NCBI GenBank assembly: GCA_038087015.1
Contig: JASBNA010000012.1
Span: 372,001 to 436,000, forward strand
DNA: 64,000 bases
Reading direction: 5' to 3'
Origin: Cerrena zonata
Taxonomy: Eukaryota; Basidiomycota; Agaricomycetes; Polyporales; Cerrenaceae
Made by a program: the position numbers and the translations under genes. The notes beneath the pieces were generated by a model. The model searched no databases, was not told the origin of the DNA, and saw only the letters and a program-made list of their open reading frames with translations. The first letter of the stretch is position 1. Each line of letters starts with the position of its first letter. This document shows, piece after piece, positions 1-10,931 of this stretch.

Positions 1-3000
1 TTCCAGGTTATCCCAGTCGATCTGTCCCCGCTGATTGGTCTTAGGACCACCATCAATGTAATGCCATCATACCTGACGCTCCCCATCCACCCATCGCAGT
101 ATTTCCCTTCGTGCAGTGTCTTCGAAACGATTCTGAGGTACATATCGTGAGTAAACTCGCAGTAGTTGCGGAGAAACTTATTATGATTTGGTAAACAGAC
201 CAAATCCGGTCCATTCAATGCGTTTTACTTCCATGTCAGTGCCTAAAGTGGCCCGAATATCACCTTTTCTTCCAGAAGGCAATACATGGGTAGCTCTGCG
301 CGTTTGCTGACCATTTTACAGTCAGCTTCTCTCTTTCTGGGAATGCTTTGGTAATTACTCACTAATCATATATATTTTCAGCTTCGTTGTTTCCTTGACG
401 CTCGTGGGTATCCCCGTATGCACCAAAGTTCTGTAAAGTCACATCGTCGTTATGCATGGTATGTGTAACCAGTTCTAGGTATTCTTAGGAGACCCTGGGC
501 AGCTAGTCGCTGTGAACCCGAAACATATCGGATTCTCATGTCGCCCTAGTGCAAAGTCCTGAATCAAACCAAAGGGGTATTTGTTCTTCTTGGCCTTCGG
601 CCCATGGTCTGCGCCCCCACTCAAATAACGATTAGCGTGTGTGTTTTCGCTTGATACTGCGGAGTTAGAAAAAGAAAAAGCTGAGAGGGTATCTCATCTA
701 AACAAACCTTAATTGTCGAAGATATGTCTAGTTCTCCGATAATTCGTTCTCCAATACGCTGCGGACTTGCATCGAGGCAAGGCTTGGCATCTCACGGATA
801 CTCGAAAACTGTAAAAACAAACAATCGTTCTGTTCACAGAAAGGAAGTTTAGCGACACATCGCACACGGTCGTGTAGAAAGTGGAGTATTAAAAAAAGGC
901 TCTAAGATCTTACCGTTGGACAAAGTTCAGAGCCCCAACAGCCTTTTCACTCACGACGGTCCCGATGATTTGTACCAGATCAGCGCTGTCTTGGGAATTC
1001 AAAACATAGATCATCAACGGAGCTACCGTCCGAGAAAGACGGACGCAACACTGAACCACCGGGAACCGGCCCTCACACATTCCGGTGCAGCTCAAGAAAG
1101 TCCTACGAGTTCGACTCGAATGATCAAATCGCCGCTTCGAAAGCAGCGAATATGCAAACCTTGTGCAAACCAAACCATCGAAGAAGTCCCGATCATGGCG
1201 ATCGAACCGAGATACAGAAAAGATACTTCGAAAGAAGGATTTTCTTGTCGCCTATGTGGGGAAGGAGCCAACCTTGACTACTGCCCCCATAAGAATCCCC
1301 CGCATCGATGTGCTCGATCCCAATACAGTCCTTTCAGCCTCGACGCCAGCGGAATAACTACGGATCGAGAAGATGACAGTCCCCACTTGACCTGAAGTCG
1401 AGGAATCCAAATCGTGTAAGTTAAAGGGACAGCTTTATGGAACTCGGAGCCGGAGGACATACGTCTGCGGGGTAATTTCGCGAGAGACTGTAGACGAATT
1501 TGTAGCAAAGGCCCGAGTTTTGACTGTTGATGTTGTAGTATTCAATACATGTGTCAGTAATGAAACACTGCGTGTCGAGCCTCAGGAGTGTTGGGCGGCG
1601 TGTGATAGATAGAGCGTCGCATGATCTTGTATGATATGCACGCACGGGTGCCGGAGGTAAGCTGTATCGAGTGGTGACCTATGAAACAATGCTTGGCATA
1701 CCCTATGAAGGAAATTGCTAAGAAGAGATAAGTTACTTCATACTACATGCACTATCAGCGAAGGTCGGAAGCGATACAATCGATCCTCGAGTTTGAGACG
1801 TGCTTGAGAATCTGCGCAGACTTAGGTCCGAAGTCATCGCCAGGCCCAAATAATGCATTCACGGCGAATCCGGCGGGAAGTCGATGTGATCATGATCGTG
1901 ATCAGCATGCCCTGGATATCTGACACCTCTATCCTGGGTGCAATATAGATATGCTCCCAGGGTACGATGGAAAGCCAAGATGTTACGGGACTGAGACGGA
2001 TAGGGCAAGTCTTGAAACAGACACACTTGTCTTGAGGCTGAGCGTGAGTGGAACGAGGAGACATACGTGATGTAGTTCGGCCGAGGTTTCTCGAGACCTT
2101 GAGTGTGTAACTTTTCGTCAGGATGCGTGAGTGCATGTTCACGAGAATAAGAAATGCGAATATACCCTGGAACGTAGTCGGAGGAATCAAAAGAATACAA
2201 ATTTCATAGCAGAAACTCACAACATCAATGACTACGTAAGGCATCCTTGCTGACACTTGCCGTCATAACCCACGTCGGTAGGAATTAGAAGGAAGCATAG
2301 ATCAATTTCTCTGGTTATACTTCGGTCGCCTTGGTATGCTTGTGAGAAGTTATGAAAGATAAGATAGTGGAATTTCCAAAAACTGTCGAGACCAGTCTCG
2401 ACCATCTATGGATTGATGGTGTTGCTTGCATACGACGAAGAGAACCATTTTCGCACAAGTTCAAATTGTAGGTTATGAGAGAGTTCTTGGCTTGTTGTTT
2501 TTACCATACCACGTTCCCTTACCACCGAATTCTGAATCAGAGATTCAGCAGAGAGTCTCACACATCCAAGCTAGACAACATCGCGACTCACCTAGTGACG
2601 CATATTGAGAACAATCTCGTTCATGAGATGGTGGCGGTTTTATTTCATACTGCAACTTCCGCTCTCAGCATCGATTGCTTTCAACATAGGTCTGCGAAAC
2701 AACAAGGGGTGAAACATCACATGTAGCTGTGAAAAGTAGGTCAGCAACCCGCAAGTCATAACACCAGTCAAGGGGCTATAGGCGTAAATGCATATAAGCA
2801 TATGATACTGCTTCCACCTCAGATACGTCCCTCGGAGATACATATGGTGGCGACAAACCTTATTTTGCACTGTCATTTATAAACTGTGGCTGAAGTGACC
2901 AACGTGTGTGGTTTGAAAGGAGACGATATGTCAGAGAGTCGGAGTCAGTCCGGTGGTCCGAGTCTCGAGTCAGGCGTTGAGTACTAAGCATTCAAACACC

Positions 3001-5774
3001 CATATTGCATGGCATGCGGATAGTTCCTAGCATTGGGCATATGCTGCATGCACAGTGGTCAAGTAGTCAGGTCGCTGCCGTGATCATGATCGATATCTTG
3101 TGCGATTACGATGCGGGGTATCACTCTCCCGAGAGATAAACCGAGCAGTAAATGAAAAGAGTGCCTTGGGTCAATGCCACCAATTATCCAGGACGAACCC
3201 CAAGATGAACCAGCAATAGATCCTCATGGATCCCGGTGAAATCGCAAAGCAAAGATGGTGTGATAAGTTACAGCACGAAAAAAAAACACGAGGCTAGCAG
3301 GACGTCCATAGCCAAGATCCGGAACACGCCACATCCGTTTCTGGGCAATGGGCATCCGTTCCGTCGATGATGACTACGATGTGATTGAAACCGAAATCTA
3401 CTGTACTCCCCAACGCCTAGTGATCAAGGAGAAGCATCGAGACGAACATTTTAACCATTTTTTCCAGAAGGCAGCACCCCAAAGGTAAACAAAAGCACCC
3501 ACGCTGTATTGCGTATCAAATTGGCTCAAGACAACTTGAGCCTTCTTCAGATCTTGCAAAGTGATGTTGTTTATTTCCTTTGGACATGGGACCCGTTGTT
3601 GAACTGTTCACTTGGAGACTGGCCCGAAATGAATGGGAAAGGAAAGGAAGAAAGGTGGCAATGCGATGAAGGTGGTTGATGTGCCCAACTGGATGTGAGG
3701 TTTTACCCGTAATTTGCTGGGAAGCCTTGGGAAAGATGGCTGACTGCCAGGATCACGAACCAGAGGTATTGCCGATCGTAACGTGGTTATCCATTCCGAT
3801 GGATCAAAAGTCAAAGATGATGATAATTGTCGGAGTCCCCCTGCATGGCGTTCGTCGCGAGAAGGCCCACTAGACTCAACGCCGACAAGCTAGAAACCCG
3901 GAAATGTTTTGTACTTCTTCTTTAGTGTCAAAATGGCGACCGGGCGTAGCTAGGAATAAAGCTGATCATGATATCCGATGGAGCGTATCCACCCAGATCC
4001 AAACCTCATTGCTGGAAGAAGCATCGCATCTCTACAGCCTGAGAAGAGTTGGGCACTGGTACAGATTGAGAACGGTCGAGATTACCTTGAGGCTTACAGG
4101 TTGTCGTTGATCATGATGAACCGATGACGACCTTGGGCTGATCCCAGCGGCTTCAAGATTCGGTAAAGCCGAACGTCGTCTAACTTCAGTGAATGGATCG
4201 TGTAAGATCCTATAGCTACTCGGGTGCCGCCAGACGGCTTCATAAACACATAACGGTATTTGTATGATGTATCTGCAATGAGGTTTGTGTGCGTACGGCA
4301 AGTACGGATGGTCTTGAAATATGGGAATAGAGTCTGTCATCGGTTAGTAGAAATACGACATGCTTTCGGTTCGCTTCCGGATGTTCCGATTCAGACTGTA
4401 TATTCCGTGCTGCTTTTATGTAGTTAGGTGCGTTAGCTAGTGCTAGTAGCTAGCATGTAAATATAGCACGTACGATCAGTTGGAGAACACAGAGAAACAC
4501 GTACGATGGACAAATCGATGACAGCCTCACCACAAGTATGTGAACCACACCCTGAGAACGCAAACTGAAAAGTCGGAACCGATGATGATGACCGTTGGTG
4601 TAAAGAACAACCCTCAAAGAACGGATTCGGACTTCCTCAAGGGTATAACCACGTACGCGAGGGTTATTATTATATTATTATCCTACACAATCGTTCTCTC
4701 TTCCCAGCGTGAATAGCATGAGAACGTGAGACGATCAGCTGTGAGGCGTTTTGACTAACCCTGTAGGCGATGCTCGCCGAACGTGCCATCCAGAGGGTCT
4801 ATCGATGCACTAGAGAACCACGAAGATACGAACAGCTGAGAAGGCTGGTGAGCACAAGTCAGAAGTCATGTGTGGCTCCCCGTTATCCTACGCCTGTCTT
4901 GGGGTAGAGGTCGTGATCAACTGTTATCGACCTTCTACGGCAGTGAGAACCGACGGACTTCCTCTTCCAGCTTGAAAGCTTGAGAGTTTAGAGCTGTTTA
5001 CCCTATCTCATTCCATTACCTCCAGGCCTTCATACCCTATGCTTACCCGTTTTTGAACCATACCCAGACCGCCGAGTGCCAGAATTAGGTCTTGGGTGGA
5101 ATATTCGGAACCACGCTCTTGCTCTGAGTCTCTAGACCTTTTGCGTTCTTTTCGAGCGCGAGACATACACACGCTCTCCCTCGCGCCCTTGCGCTGGTAA
5201 TGCGTTCTTTTGATTCTTCTTCGAGGTCTGGACGTTTTGATCAGCTTATGATCAAGGGACCCTTTGAGCATGATCCTTATGGGAGGGAGTCGATGATGGC
5301 ACATATGCATATATGGAGAGAGACGGAAAGAGAAATGAGTTGGAACCCACGGTGACGGGTGTAGCACAGTTACATGTATGGTCACGATCCTCTAAACCTA
5401 TTTTACTTACCACCCTAGACCTTAAGCCGTATAACGCCAGAACGCCAGAACACACACTACAACCCGCGTTGGGACCGTCACGGTGATGACGAAACCACAG
5501 ACGTTGAAACCACAGTCCGACGCTCGCGACTATTCGGAATGCTATCTTGTTCTTCCCACTCTATTATTTTTGGGAGTCGCGAGTCTCAGTCTTCATCGCA
5601 TTGATCAAACTCGGGTCATGATCAAGAAGCCTGCCCCCTCACAACCTTGTTCTACCTATTCTCGCGATTGGTCGTCTCGCCGCCCGCCATGAATACGAGT
5701 AACCAAAATAACACCCAATTTCCTACTATGAACCGAACATGTGATCCGTACAGGCCAACTCGCGGTGTGCTTGA
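1..5774. other. Left gene-poor region
   Basis: No gene can be supported here. Short open frames exist on both strands, but none shows a recognisable domain or a convincing multi-exon structure. The two most coding-like pieces are on the minus strand. One frame, 910-1173, runs into a GTAAGA donor-like site at its 3' end. The other, about 5010-5270, is rich in Lys/Arg/Glu and also meets a GTAAGC donor-like site. Neither can be extended into a gene by eye. Palindromic TGATCATGATC-like words recur near 1890, 3085 and 3965. The region may be decayed genes or repeats. Confidence 0.4.
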
Positions 5775-5877
5775 GACCTCTGCTTTTTACGACTCAGCCG
5801 CTATGGTGTAGCCTATACGAGACCGGCATAGCCGATCCCCATCAAGACTATATTGGGGGAGCCGCGAGAAAGGGCTA
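5775..5877 (-). repeat. Split direct repeat B2 (3' end)
   Basis: A 103-bp copy of B1 forming the 3' terminus of the element. The flanking bases outside it (left side) do not resemble those beside B1, which sets the repeat edge at 5775. Confidence 0.9.
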
Positions 5878-6057
5878 CAGTGTAAATACAAGTACAGTTA
5901 AGAGTTAATCAGAGAGTGAGCTATGAGACAAGGCAGTAGTACAAATACAAGTATCGTTGGTGTTTCATCAAAGAGAATAGAAATAGTACAGTATAGAATT
6001 CCAGAAAGGAGATTGAGAAAAACAGTAGAGTAAGAGAAATAGGGAGTGGAGGGCGGG

Positions 6058-6216
6058 TAGACAAAAGAATACAATATTTAGACGATAATGTAAATTGCTC
6101 CTGGAGTCGGAAAGGGAGCGTTGCTCGTCAATGAGGCCGACTCTAGGTATAAATCAAGGAGCGGAGCTCCGGCCGTTGGCACCTGAGAGGCTACATGCTT
6201 CCCCCTATCAAGTCTC
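6058..6216 (-). repeat. Split direct repeat A2 (internal)
   Basis: Identical to A1 over 159 bp at an offset of 4715. It lies between B1 and B2 near the 3' end of the element, separated from them by about 158 and 180 bp of non-coding sequence. Confidence 0.9.
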
Positions 6217-6374
6217 TGCTAGGGCATCGCTAGCACTCGATAGGAGGTGTAGTCAGTTGCGGACGGAGGAGGCAGTGAGCACGAGCAGGGAACTCACGTG
6301 GGAAAAGCGGTGTCAAGTCTTGTTTGCAGAGGCCTACGAAATCGCTCCCTACCCCTGGAATCCGCGATTACTCC

Positions 6375-6477
6375 GACCTCTGCTTTTTACGACTCAGCCG
6401 CTATGGTGTAGCCTATACGAGACCGGCATAGCCGATCCCCATCAAGACTATATTGGGGGAGCCGCGAGAAAGGGCTA
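6375..6477 (-). repeat. Split direct repeat B1 (internal)
   Basis: A 103-bp segment identical to 5775-5877, exactly 600 bp away in the same orientation. It follows the recombinase stop by about 70 bp. Confidence 0.9.
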
Positions 6478-6549
6478 TAATCGTATGGATGTGTGAGTGT
6501 GGGGGATGGATGGTGGTGGAAAAAGAGAATCGAGCGGTGGAGACAGAAG

Positions 6550-7575
6550 TTACGGATGTCTGTGATGTAAAGACGATAATTCTAGTTCAGCGCGCACAGT
6601 GGGGTTGTCACGGACGTAGATTTTCCAAGTAGCGGATGACCAACGTCCAATGCTTTGAATGATGTCCTCTGATAGCCCGAGGCTAGCATAGTAAGTAGCG
6701 CCTCCAGCGCGGGCGGAGTGACCTCCATAATCGGAGCGTGAGAGGTGCTTGAAGAACTTTGTTTCAAACCAGGATCGAGAAGGCAAGGACCCATCCTCTT
6801 TTAAAAAGAGAGCTGATCGGGCACCGTGTTTTCGATCTCGCGAAGCCGTATAATCGGACAGTAGAGTGACAGGATTGATAGATGAATGAGACATGTGCAT
6901 AATAGACGTCCCTCAATAAAATGGATCACCTTTATGATAGGGTAGGGTGTATGTGACACGACGGTCTGCGACAACGAGGGAAGATCGTTTGATTATCTTG
7001 CGCCAGTCAAATAGTGCTTTGTCATTGGGCACGAGAAGTTCGCCAATGCGATGACAAGCGAAAAAGGCAAGTACAATGATAACTGCGAAGAGTTTATCAT
7101 CGTATTGTTGAGTTTCAGAAGCAAGAGAGGAAAACATGATAAGATGAGATAGTCGTAAAGGTTGCTTTCGACGAACAGGGTCCGCGCGTAATTTGACAGA
7201 ACCCCGAATAGTAGCTTGAACGAAAGCGGAGGCTCGATTGTTGTCAAAGTCGGGGTAGAGATCAGAAAGAAAATGACGAGCCCCAGTGAGATATTTTGGA
7301 CCGGATGCAATGAATTGTGAGGTGTAGGCAATATATCGAGCTAAGGTGGTAGGAGTAGGATGAAGAGGTAGTCCAAATTGGGCGCAGAATTTGATGTAAT
7401 CTTTAGCACCAGTTCGGTAACCTTTACGAGTAGATTTTTCGATAGCATGAGTCTGAAGGAGAGCGACACGATCATCAAGGGCATTCAGAGATTGACGATC
7501 GGTATAAGCTTGACGAGCAACCCGGTTACGGGATGAAGGTTGCCCGTCAAGCGCTGCTAAAAGCACTCTCTCCAT
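6550..7575 (-). pseudogene. Ngaro tyrosine recombinase (ORF3), in-frame stop
   Basis: Integrase of the element. An N-terminal SAM-like core-binding segment (about residues 1-150) precedes the catalytic domain. The first catalytic Arg is in FFACHRIGELL, the HxxR box is HSAR, and the nucleophile Tyr is in WKIYVRDNP, so the whole R-H-R-Y set is encoded. A TGA at 6913-6915 interrupts the frame after KGDPFY, and the same frame continues at once with the C-terminal 120 residues. A single substitution could explain it; a sequencing error or readthrough are alternatives. The truncated product would lack HxxR and Tyr and be inactive. The start overlaps the end of the RT ORF. Confidence 0.85.
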
Positions 7576-9479
7576 CGCGCCGGCAAAAACTCTCGTGGAG
7601 GAGTAAAAGTGCGGACGCGGCCACGGAATCGACGAGAAAATTCGTCAAACATCAGACGAGAGATTAGATCCGCTCTAATGTTGTCCTTGCCTGCTATATG
7701 ACGCACGCGAAAATCAATTCCAGAACGAAGGATGATGTTAGCGGCAGCCAATAGTGGAGCGTTGTGCATTGAGTCAGATGCACGCATAGCACTAAAACAT
7801 TGCACAGCATCTAGGTTGTCGCAGTAAATAATGAGACGTCGTGGAGGATGATCCAAGGTCGCTGCATGGTGTAAAGCGGATAAGACCCCGATTTCTTCTA
7901 GAAAGAAGATATCAGGAATGGTCGTGCCGGTAGGAGGTCGAATTTGATATGAAAATGCATTGGGACCATGCACGAAGGAGATGCCAAGAGACAAAGTAGC
8001 ATCACATTGCATTATGAGATCGGCAGCAAGATCTTCCCATCGACCATTCTGAATAAAGCGGACACCAGTAGCCTGCGGTAAGACATCCTTGAACCAAGTA
8101 AGGTCTGTGATAACCTCACGATTCAAAAAGATATAACCGTTCGGTCGTGTCTTCCCACTCATCTTTCGATACATTTCAGTGAGAGCAGGTCTAGCAATAG
8201 GGAATACGTTCAAGATCCAGTTCAAATGGCCAGCTAGTTTTGACCATTCTCGAAGTGGAGCTCGTCGAGTTGAGAGGAAGGTGGTGATAGCTTTGATTCC
8301 ATCAGCAATAGATGAAGGAGGAATTGTGATGGTGCCATGATTGATGTCAACCCAGAACCCAATGATCTTGAGAGGAGATCCGTGTACCTGCTTCTTGTCG
8401 TCATAAGGACAGGAGATCTGATCCCAAAACTTCAGCAGGGTTACTTGCCGCTGAGGACGGAGTTGGCCATGAAACTCCACAAGGTTCTCGGCAAATTCCC
8501 AGCCATAGTAGTCATCCATATAGACAAAAATCCCGTCAATGTCGAATTTATGAATAGCAATCCAACACAAAAGGCTTGAGAGGGCACACCAAATGCGCGG
8601 TGAAGCACGGCTGCCAAATACGAGACGATACACGATATGCATCTTCCCATCAACGATGACTATCTGACGTAATTGCCAAAGAGGGTGAGCAGGCAAGTTC
8701 AAGAATGCGGAAGCGACGTCAGATTTGTAAAGGATGAAGGTTCGGTTGGGGAATAAAAGGTGAATATCATGCAGAGTTTGACCAAAGTCATGCATGTCAT
8801 CATATCGTACTTTCGCTTCAGCCTTTGGTATCCCTTCGTTTAGACCAGATGCGGAGTGATCAGTGATGACTCTGGGTTTCGTAGGGTCACGATGATTAAC
8901 GAAGAGAGGGGAGACTTGCATGCCCGCTAGAAGCTCCGGAATCGGCTCAGACCACCTCTTAGCATCTAACTCCTTATCCCGAAATGCACGGATCGCCTCA
9001 AGATCCTCTTCATCAGCCGGGTAGTTCTCCATCCTCCCATCCTTCTCAAAATCCCACTCCCCCTCATCCAACGGCCAAAAACCATTCTGTAAACCCCATA
9101 AAACCGATTCTACCAACGCCTGATTCGGGTGATCGACAAGAAGCCTTTCAAGTTCTGGAACATTGAAAGGAGTTTCGACTTTGATATGGTTTTGATAAGC
9201 ATTGAGTGCTAATTTTATACGAGAGTCGTCAAGGAGGTGTGATGGAGGTCGAGGAAGTGGTGAAGCCGTAAGGGAGTAATGAGCTGCCGGAGAAATAAAT
9301 GTGTTTTCGGAATCAGCCCAACCATAACCTCGACGAAACTTAGGCAAAGCAACATCTTCATTTGCTTTTCGTTTCTCGAGAAGACGACGTGGCCCCTCGA
9401 ATGCCTTGTTCACTTGACGTTGCACCTCGGTTAGTTCGTCGTTGCACACGGCGGCTGATGAGGGAGCTGAGACAGTCAT
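7557..9479 (-). CDS. Ngaro reverse transcriptase-RNase H (ORF2)
   Basis: About 640 aa if translation starts at the ATG at 9479, inside the end of gag. Reverse transcriptase motifs include LYKSDVASAFLNL (catalytic Asp), FGSRASPRIW and the YMDD box near residue 320. An RNase H domain follows with its acidic residues visible in MQCDATLSLGISF, FFLEEIGVL, IIYCDNLDA and AGKDNIRADLISR. It would copy the element RNA to DNA and degrade the template. The frame stays open upstream to 10709, but that part is only the shadow of gag. It lies +1 relative to gag, so expression needs a +1 frameshift, reinitiation at the internal ATG, or splicing. The last 19 bp overlap the recombinase ORF. No stop or frameshift is seen. 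Confidence 0.9.
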   Translation of the reverse strand: MTVSAPSSAAVCNDELTEVQRQVNKAFEGPRRLLEKRKANEDVALPKFRRGYGWADSENTFISPAAHYSLTASPLPRPPSHLLDDSRIKLALNAYQNHIKVETPFNVPELERLLVDHPNQALVESVLWGLQNGFWPLDEGEWDFEKDGRMENYPADEEDLEAIRAFRDKELDAKRWSEPIPELLAGMQVSPLFVNHRDPTKPRVITDHSASGLNEGIPKAEAKVRYDDMHDFGQTLHDIHLLFPNRTFILYKSDVASAFLNLPAHPLWQLRQIVIVDGKMHIVYRLVFGSRASPRIWCALSSLLCWIAIHKFDIDGIFVYMDDYYGWEFAENLVEFHGQLRPQRQVTLLKFWDQISCPYDDKKQVHGSPLKIIGFWVDINHGTITIPPSSIADGIKAITTFLSTRRAPLREWSKLAGHLNWILNVFPIARPALTEMYRKMSGKTRPNGYIFLNREVITDLTWFKDVLPQATGVRFIQNGRWEDLAADLIMQCDATLSLGISFVHGPNAFSYQIRPPTGTTIPDIFFLEEIGVLSALHHAATLDHPPRRLIIYCDNLDAVQCFSAMRASDSMHNAPLLAAANIILRSGIDFRVRHIAGKDNIRADLISRLMFDEFSRRFRGRVRTFTPPREFLPARWRECF

Positions 9480-10716
9480 GGGAGTCCTGAGCACGGTGGG
9501 ATCCTCCACATTCAGAGCACACCTCGTGTCGTCGCTTGTACTGGCAAGGGGAATCACACTTGCCAAGGTTCCAGTTCTCGCAAGCAATTTGAGAACGTTT
9601 CGACGGCCGAGGGAAAGGGAGATCACTTCGAACATGCTTAATGTGTGAACTCGAGTGGAGATGATGAAGGATAGGGAGCTGAATTTGGTCCCGGTGGTCG
9701 AGATGGAAAGGAGCTTGTGCATAACGTTCCCGAACCATTCGATCGACACCGATAGCCGTCTGAGGTTCGTTTGGACAAGCACGGAAGATTTCCATAATGA
9801 TCTTCTTATATCCAATAAGTTCATCAGCTCGGTGAGGGTAGATGACCTTGACAGCAGACGACCAAATGGAGAAAAGACGAAGCCATTCAGCTTCAGTTCG
9901 TACCAATTTCTTTCGAGACGATCCTTCTTTCTTAACAAGTAGGACCCCTTCATAAAGCTCTTTAGAGTCGTCATCGAATTGAAATCCATATTCGAGATCG
10001 CCGAAGAGCTTCTCAAAGTTGATGTATTTGTCACTGAGTACGTCCTTCCAAGTGGTACGGCTAATGGGCTCTTCCAATGAAGGGTGACCTTCAAGAGCAT
10101 CAATGATACTCTCTGAAGCCTTGTCTGTACGATAGACTCGACGGAGACGAAGGGTCTCATTAAGATGAGTATCGGCTGAAGCAGAAGAGAGCTTAGCAAG
10201 AAATGGGGCTTCTGCCAGAACACCCGCAGGGATCCCGGACGTAGTGGAAGGATTATTGGTCCCCAGTATTGAGCGAAGGAGCTCACTCCCCATTCGGTGA
10301 TCCAATGTTGAAAGCTGACGGGCGGCATCAAGCTTATTTTGGAACAACGCCCAAGCAATAGCATCGGCAGTACCGGCGGTGTCGTTTCCACTGGGGTCAT
10401 TGGGGTTCGGTGAGGAACCCCTATTACCGGCCTCACGACGACGTTGCTGTAAGATTTGATCAAGGACATCTTGGGCCTCATCAGGGGTAGCTTCAAGAGC
10501 TTCGAGCTTCGATTGAAGAGTGGTGCTATCGATCTCACCGTTGCATGCTTGAGTAACGATCTCCTGAAGGAGGATGGCTCGTTCTCGGACTGCAGCATCC
10601 AACCGCGGATCCGGAGACCCATTGCGATCGTCTCCTTGGGGGCTAACATCCCGGTCTTCTGCAGGTCGCGCTCTCGAAGCAGTCGTAGAGGAGGAGGGCG
10701 CATTCTCATCGCCCAT
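9358..10716 (-). CDS. Ngaro Gag-like protein (ORF1)
   Basis: First ORF of the retroelement, 452 aa, starting 57 bp after repeat A1. The N-terminal third is acidic and low-complexity, and the middle is a helical capsid-like segment. Near the C terminus is a Cys/His cluster of roughly CxNWNxGKCxxxC...CSECxxxH type (about residues 375-410), consistent with an RNA-binding zinc motif of Gag proteins. The Gag role is inferred from position and this cluster. The end of the ORF overlaps the RT ORF by about 120 bp in another frame. The frame is uninterrupted. Confidence 0.75.
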   Translation of the reverse strand: MGDENAPSSSTTASRARPAEDRDVSPQGDDRNGSPDPRLDAAVRERAILLQEIVTQACNGEIDSTTLQSKLEALEATPDEAQDVLDQILQQRRREAGNRGSSPNPNDPSGNDTAGTADAIAWALFQNKLDAARQLSTLDHRMGSELLRSILGTNNPSTTSGIPAGVLAEAPFLAKLSSASADTHLNETLRLRRVYRTDKASESIIDALEGHPSLEEPISRTTWKDVLSDKYINFEKLFGDLEYGFQFDDDSKELYEGVLLVKKEGSSRKKLVRTEAEWLRLFSIWSSAVKVIYPHRADELIGYKKIIMEIFRACPNEPQTAIGVDRMVRERYAQAPFHLDHRDQIQLPILHHLHSSSHIKHVRSDLPFPRPSKRSQIACENWNLGKCDSPCQYKRRHEVCSECGGSHRAQDSHDCLSSLISRRVQRRTNRGATSSEQGIRGATSSSRETKSK

Positions 10717-10772
10717 AATGAGGTGTAGATGGAAATAGGAGGTCTGGAATTAGACCGAATATTGTAGAAGTA

Positions 10773-10931
10773 TAGACAAAAGAATACAATATTTAGACGA
10801 TAATGTAAATTGCTCCTGGAGTCGGAAAGGGAGCGTTGCTCGTCAATGAGGCCGACTCTAGGTATAAATCAAGGAGCGGAGCTCCGGCCGTTGGCACCTG
10901 AGAGGCTACATGCTTCCCCCTATCAAGTCTC
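10773..10931 (-). repeat. Split direct repeat A1 (5' end)
   Basis: This 159-bp segment is identical, in the same orientation, to 6058-6216. It forms the 5' terminus of the element. The gag-like ATG follows 57 bp further in, so the repeat and this short leader should contain the promoter and 5' UTR. Confidence 0.9.

Larger units (their letters stand above)
5775..10931 (-). mobile_element. Ngaro-like YR retrotransposon
   Basis: A tyrosine-recombinase retrotransposon of about 5.16 kb, read on the minus strand. From its 5' end (right) it holds repeat A1, a gag-like ORF, an RT-RNase H ORF, a tyrosine recombinase ORF, then B1, A2 and B2. The A copies are identical over 159 bp and the B copies over 103 bp. 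This A1-ORFs-B1-A2-B2 arrangement of split direct repeats is diagnostic of Ngaro/PAT-type elements. DIRS proper has inverted termini and usually a methyltransferase domain, which I do not see. No target-site duplication is expected or evident, because integration is by a recombinase. Identical repeats suggest a young copy, but the recombinase carries an in-frame TGA, so this copy is probably not autonomous. Confidence 0.9.

Noticed and set aside
916..1395. 159-codon plus-strand frame with a CRLCGEG...C...H...C pattern
   Set aside because: The spacing fits no known zinc finger, both strands are open here, and the rest of the frame has no domain.
9480..10709. Upstream half of the long open minus-strand frame that continues into RT
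   Set aside because: It overlaps gag in another frame, has no RT similarity and an abnormal composition (Leu/Ser/Arg-rich). It is a shadow of gag; the real RT begins near 9479.
5775..10931. Classification as a DIRS1-like element or a Crypton
   Set aside because: The termini are split direct repeats, not inverted repeats, and no methyltransferase domain is present. Cryptons lack RT.
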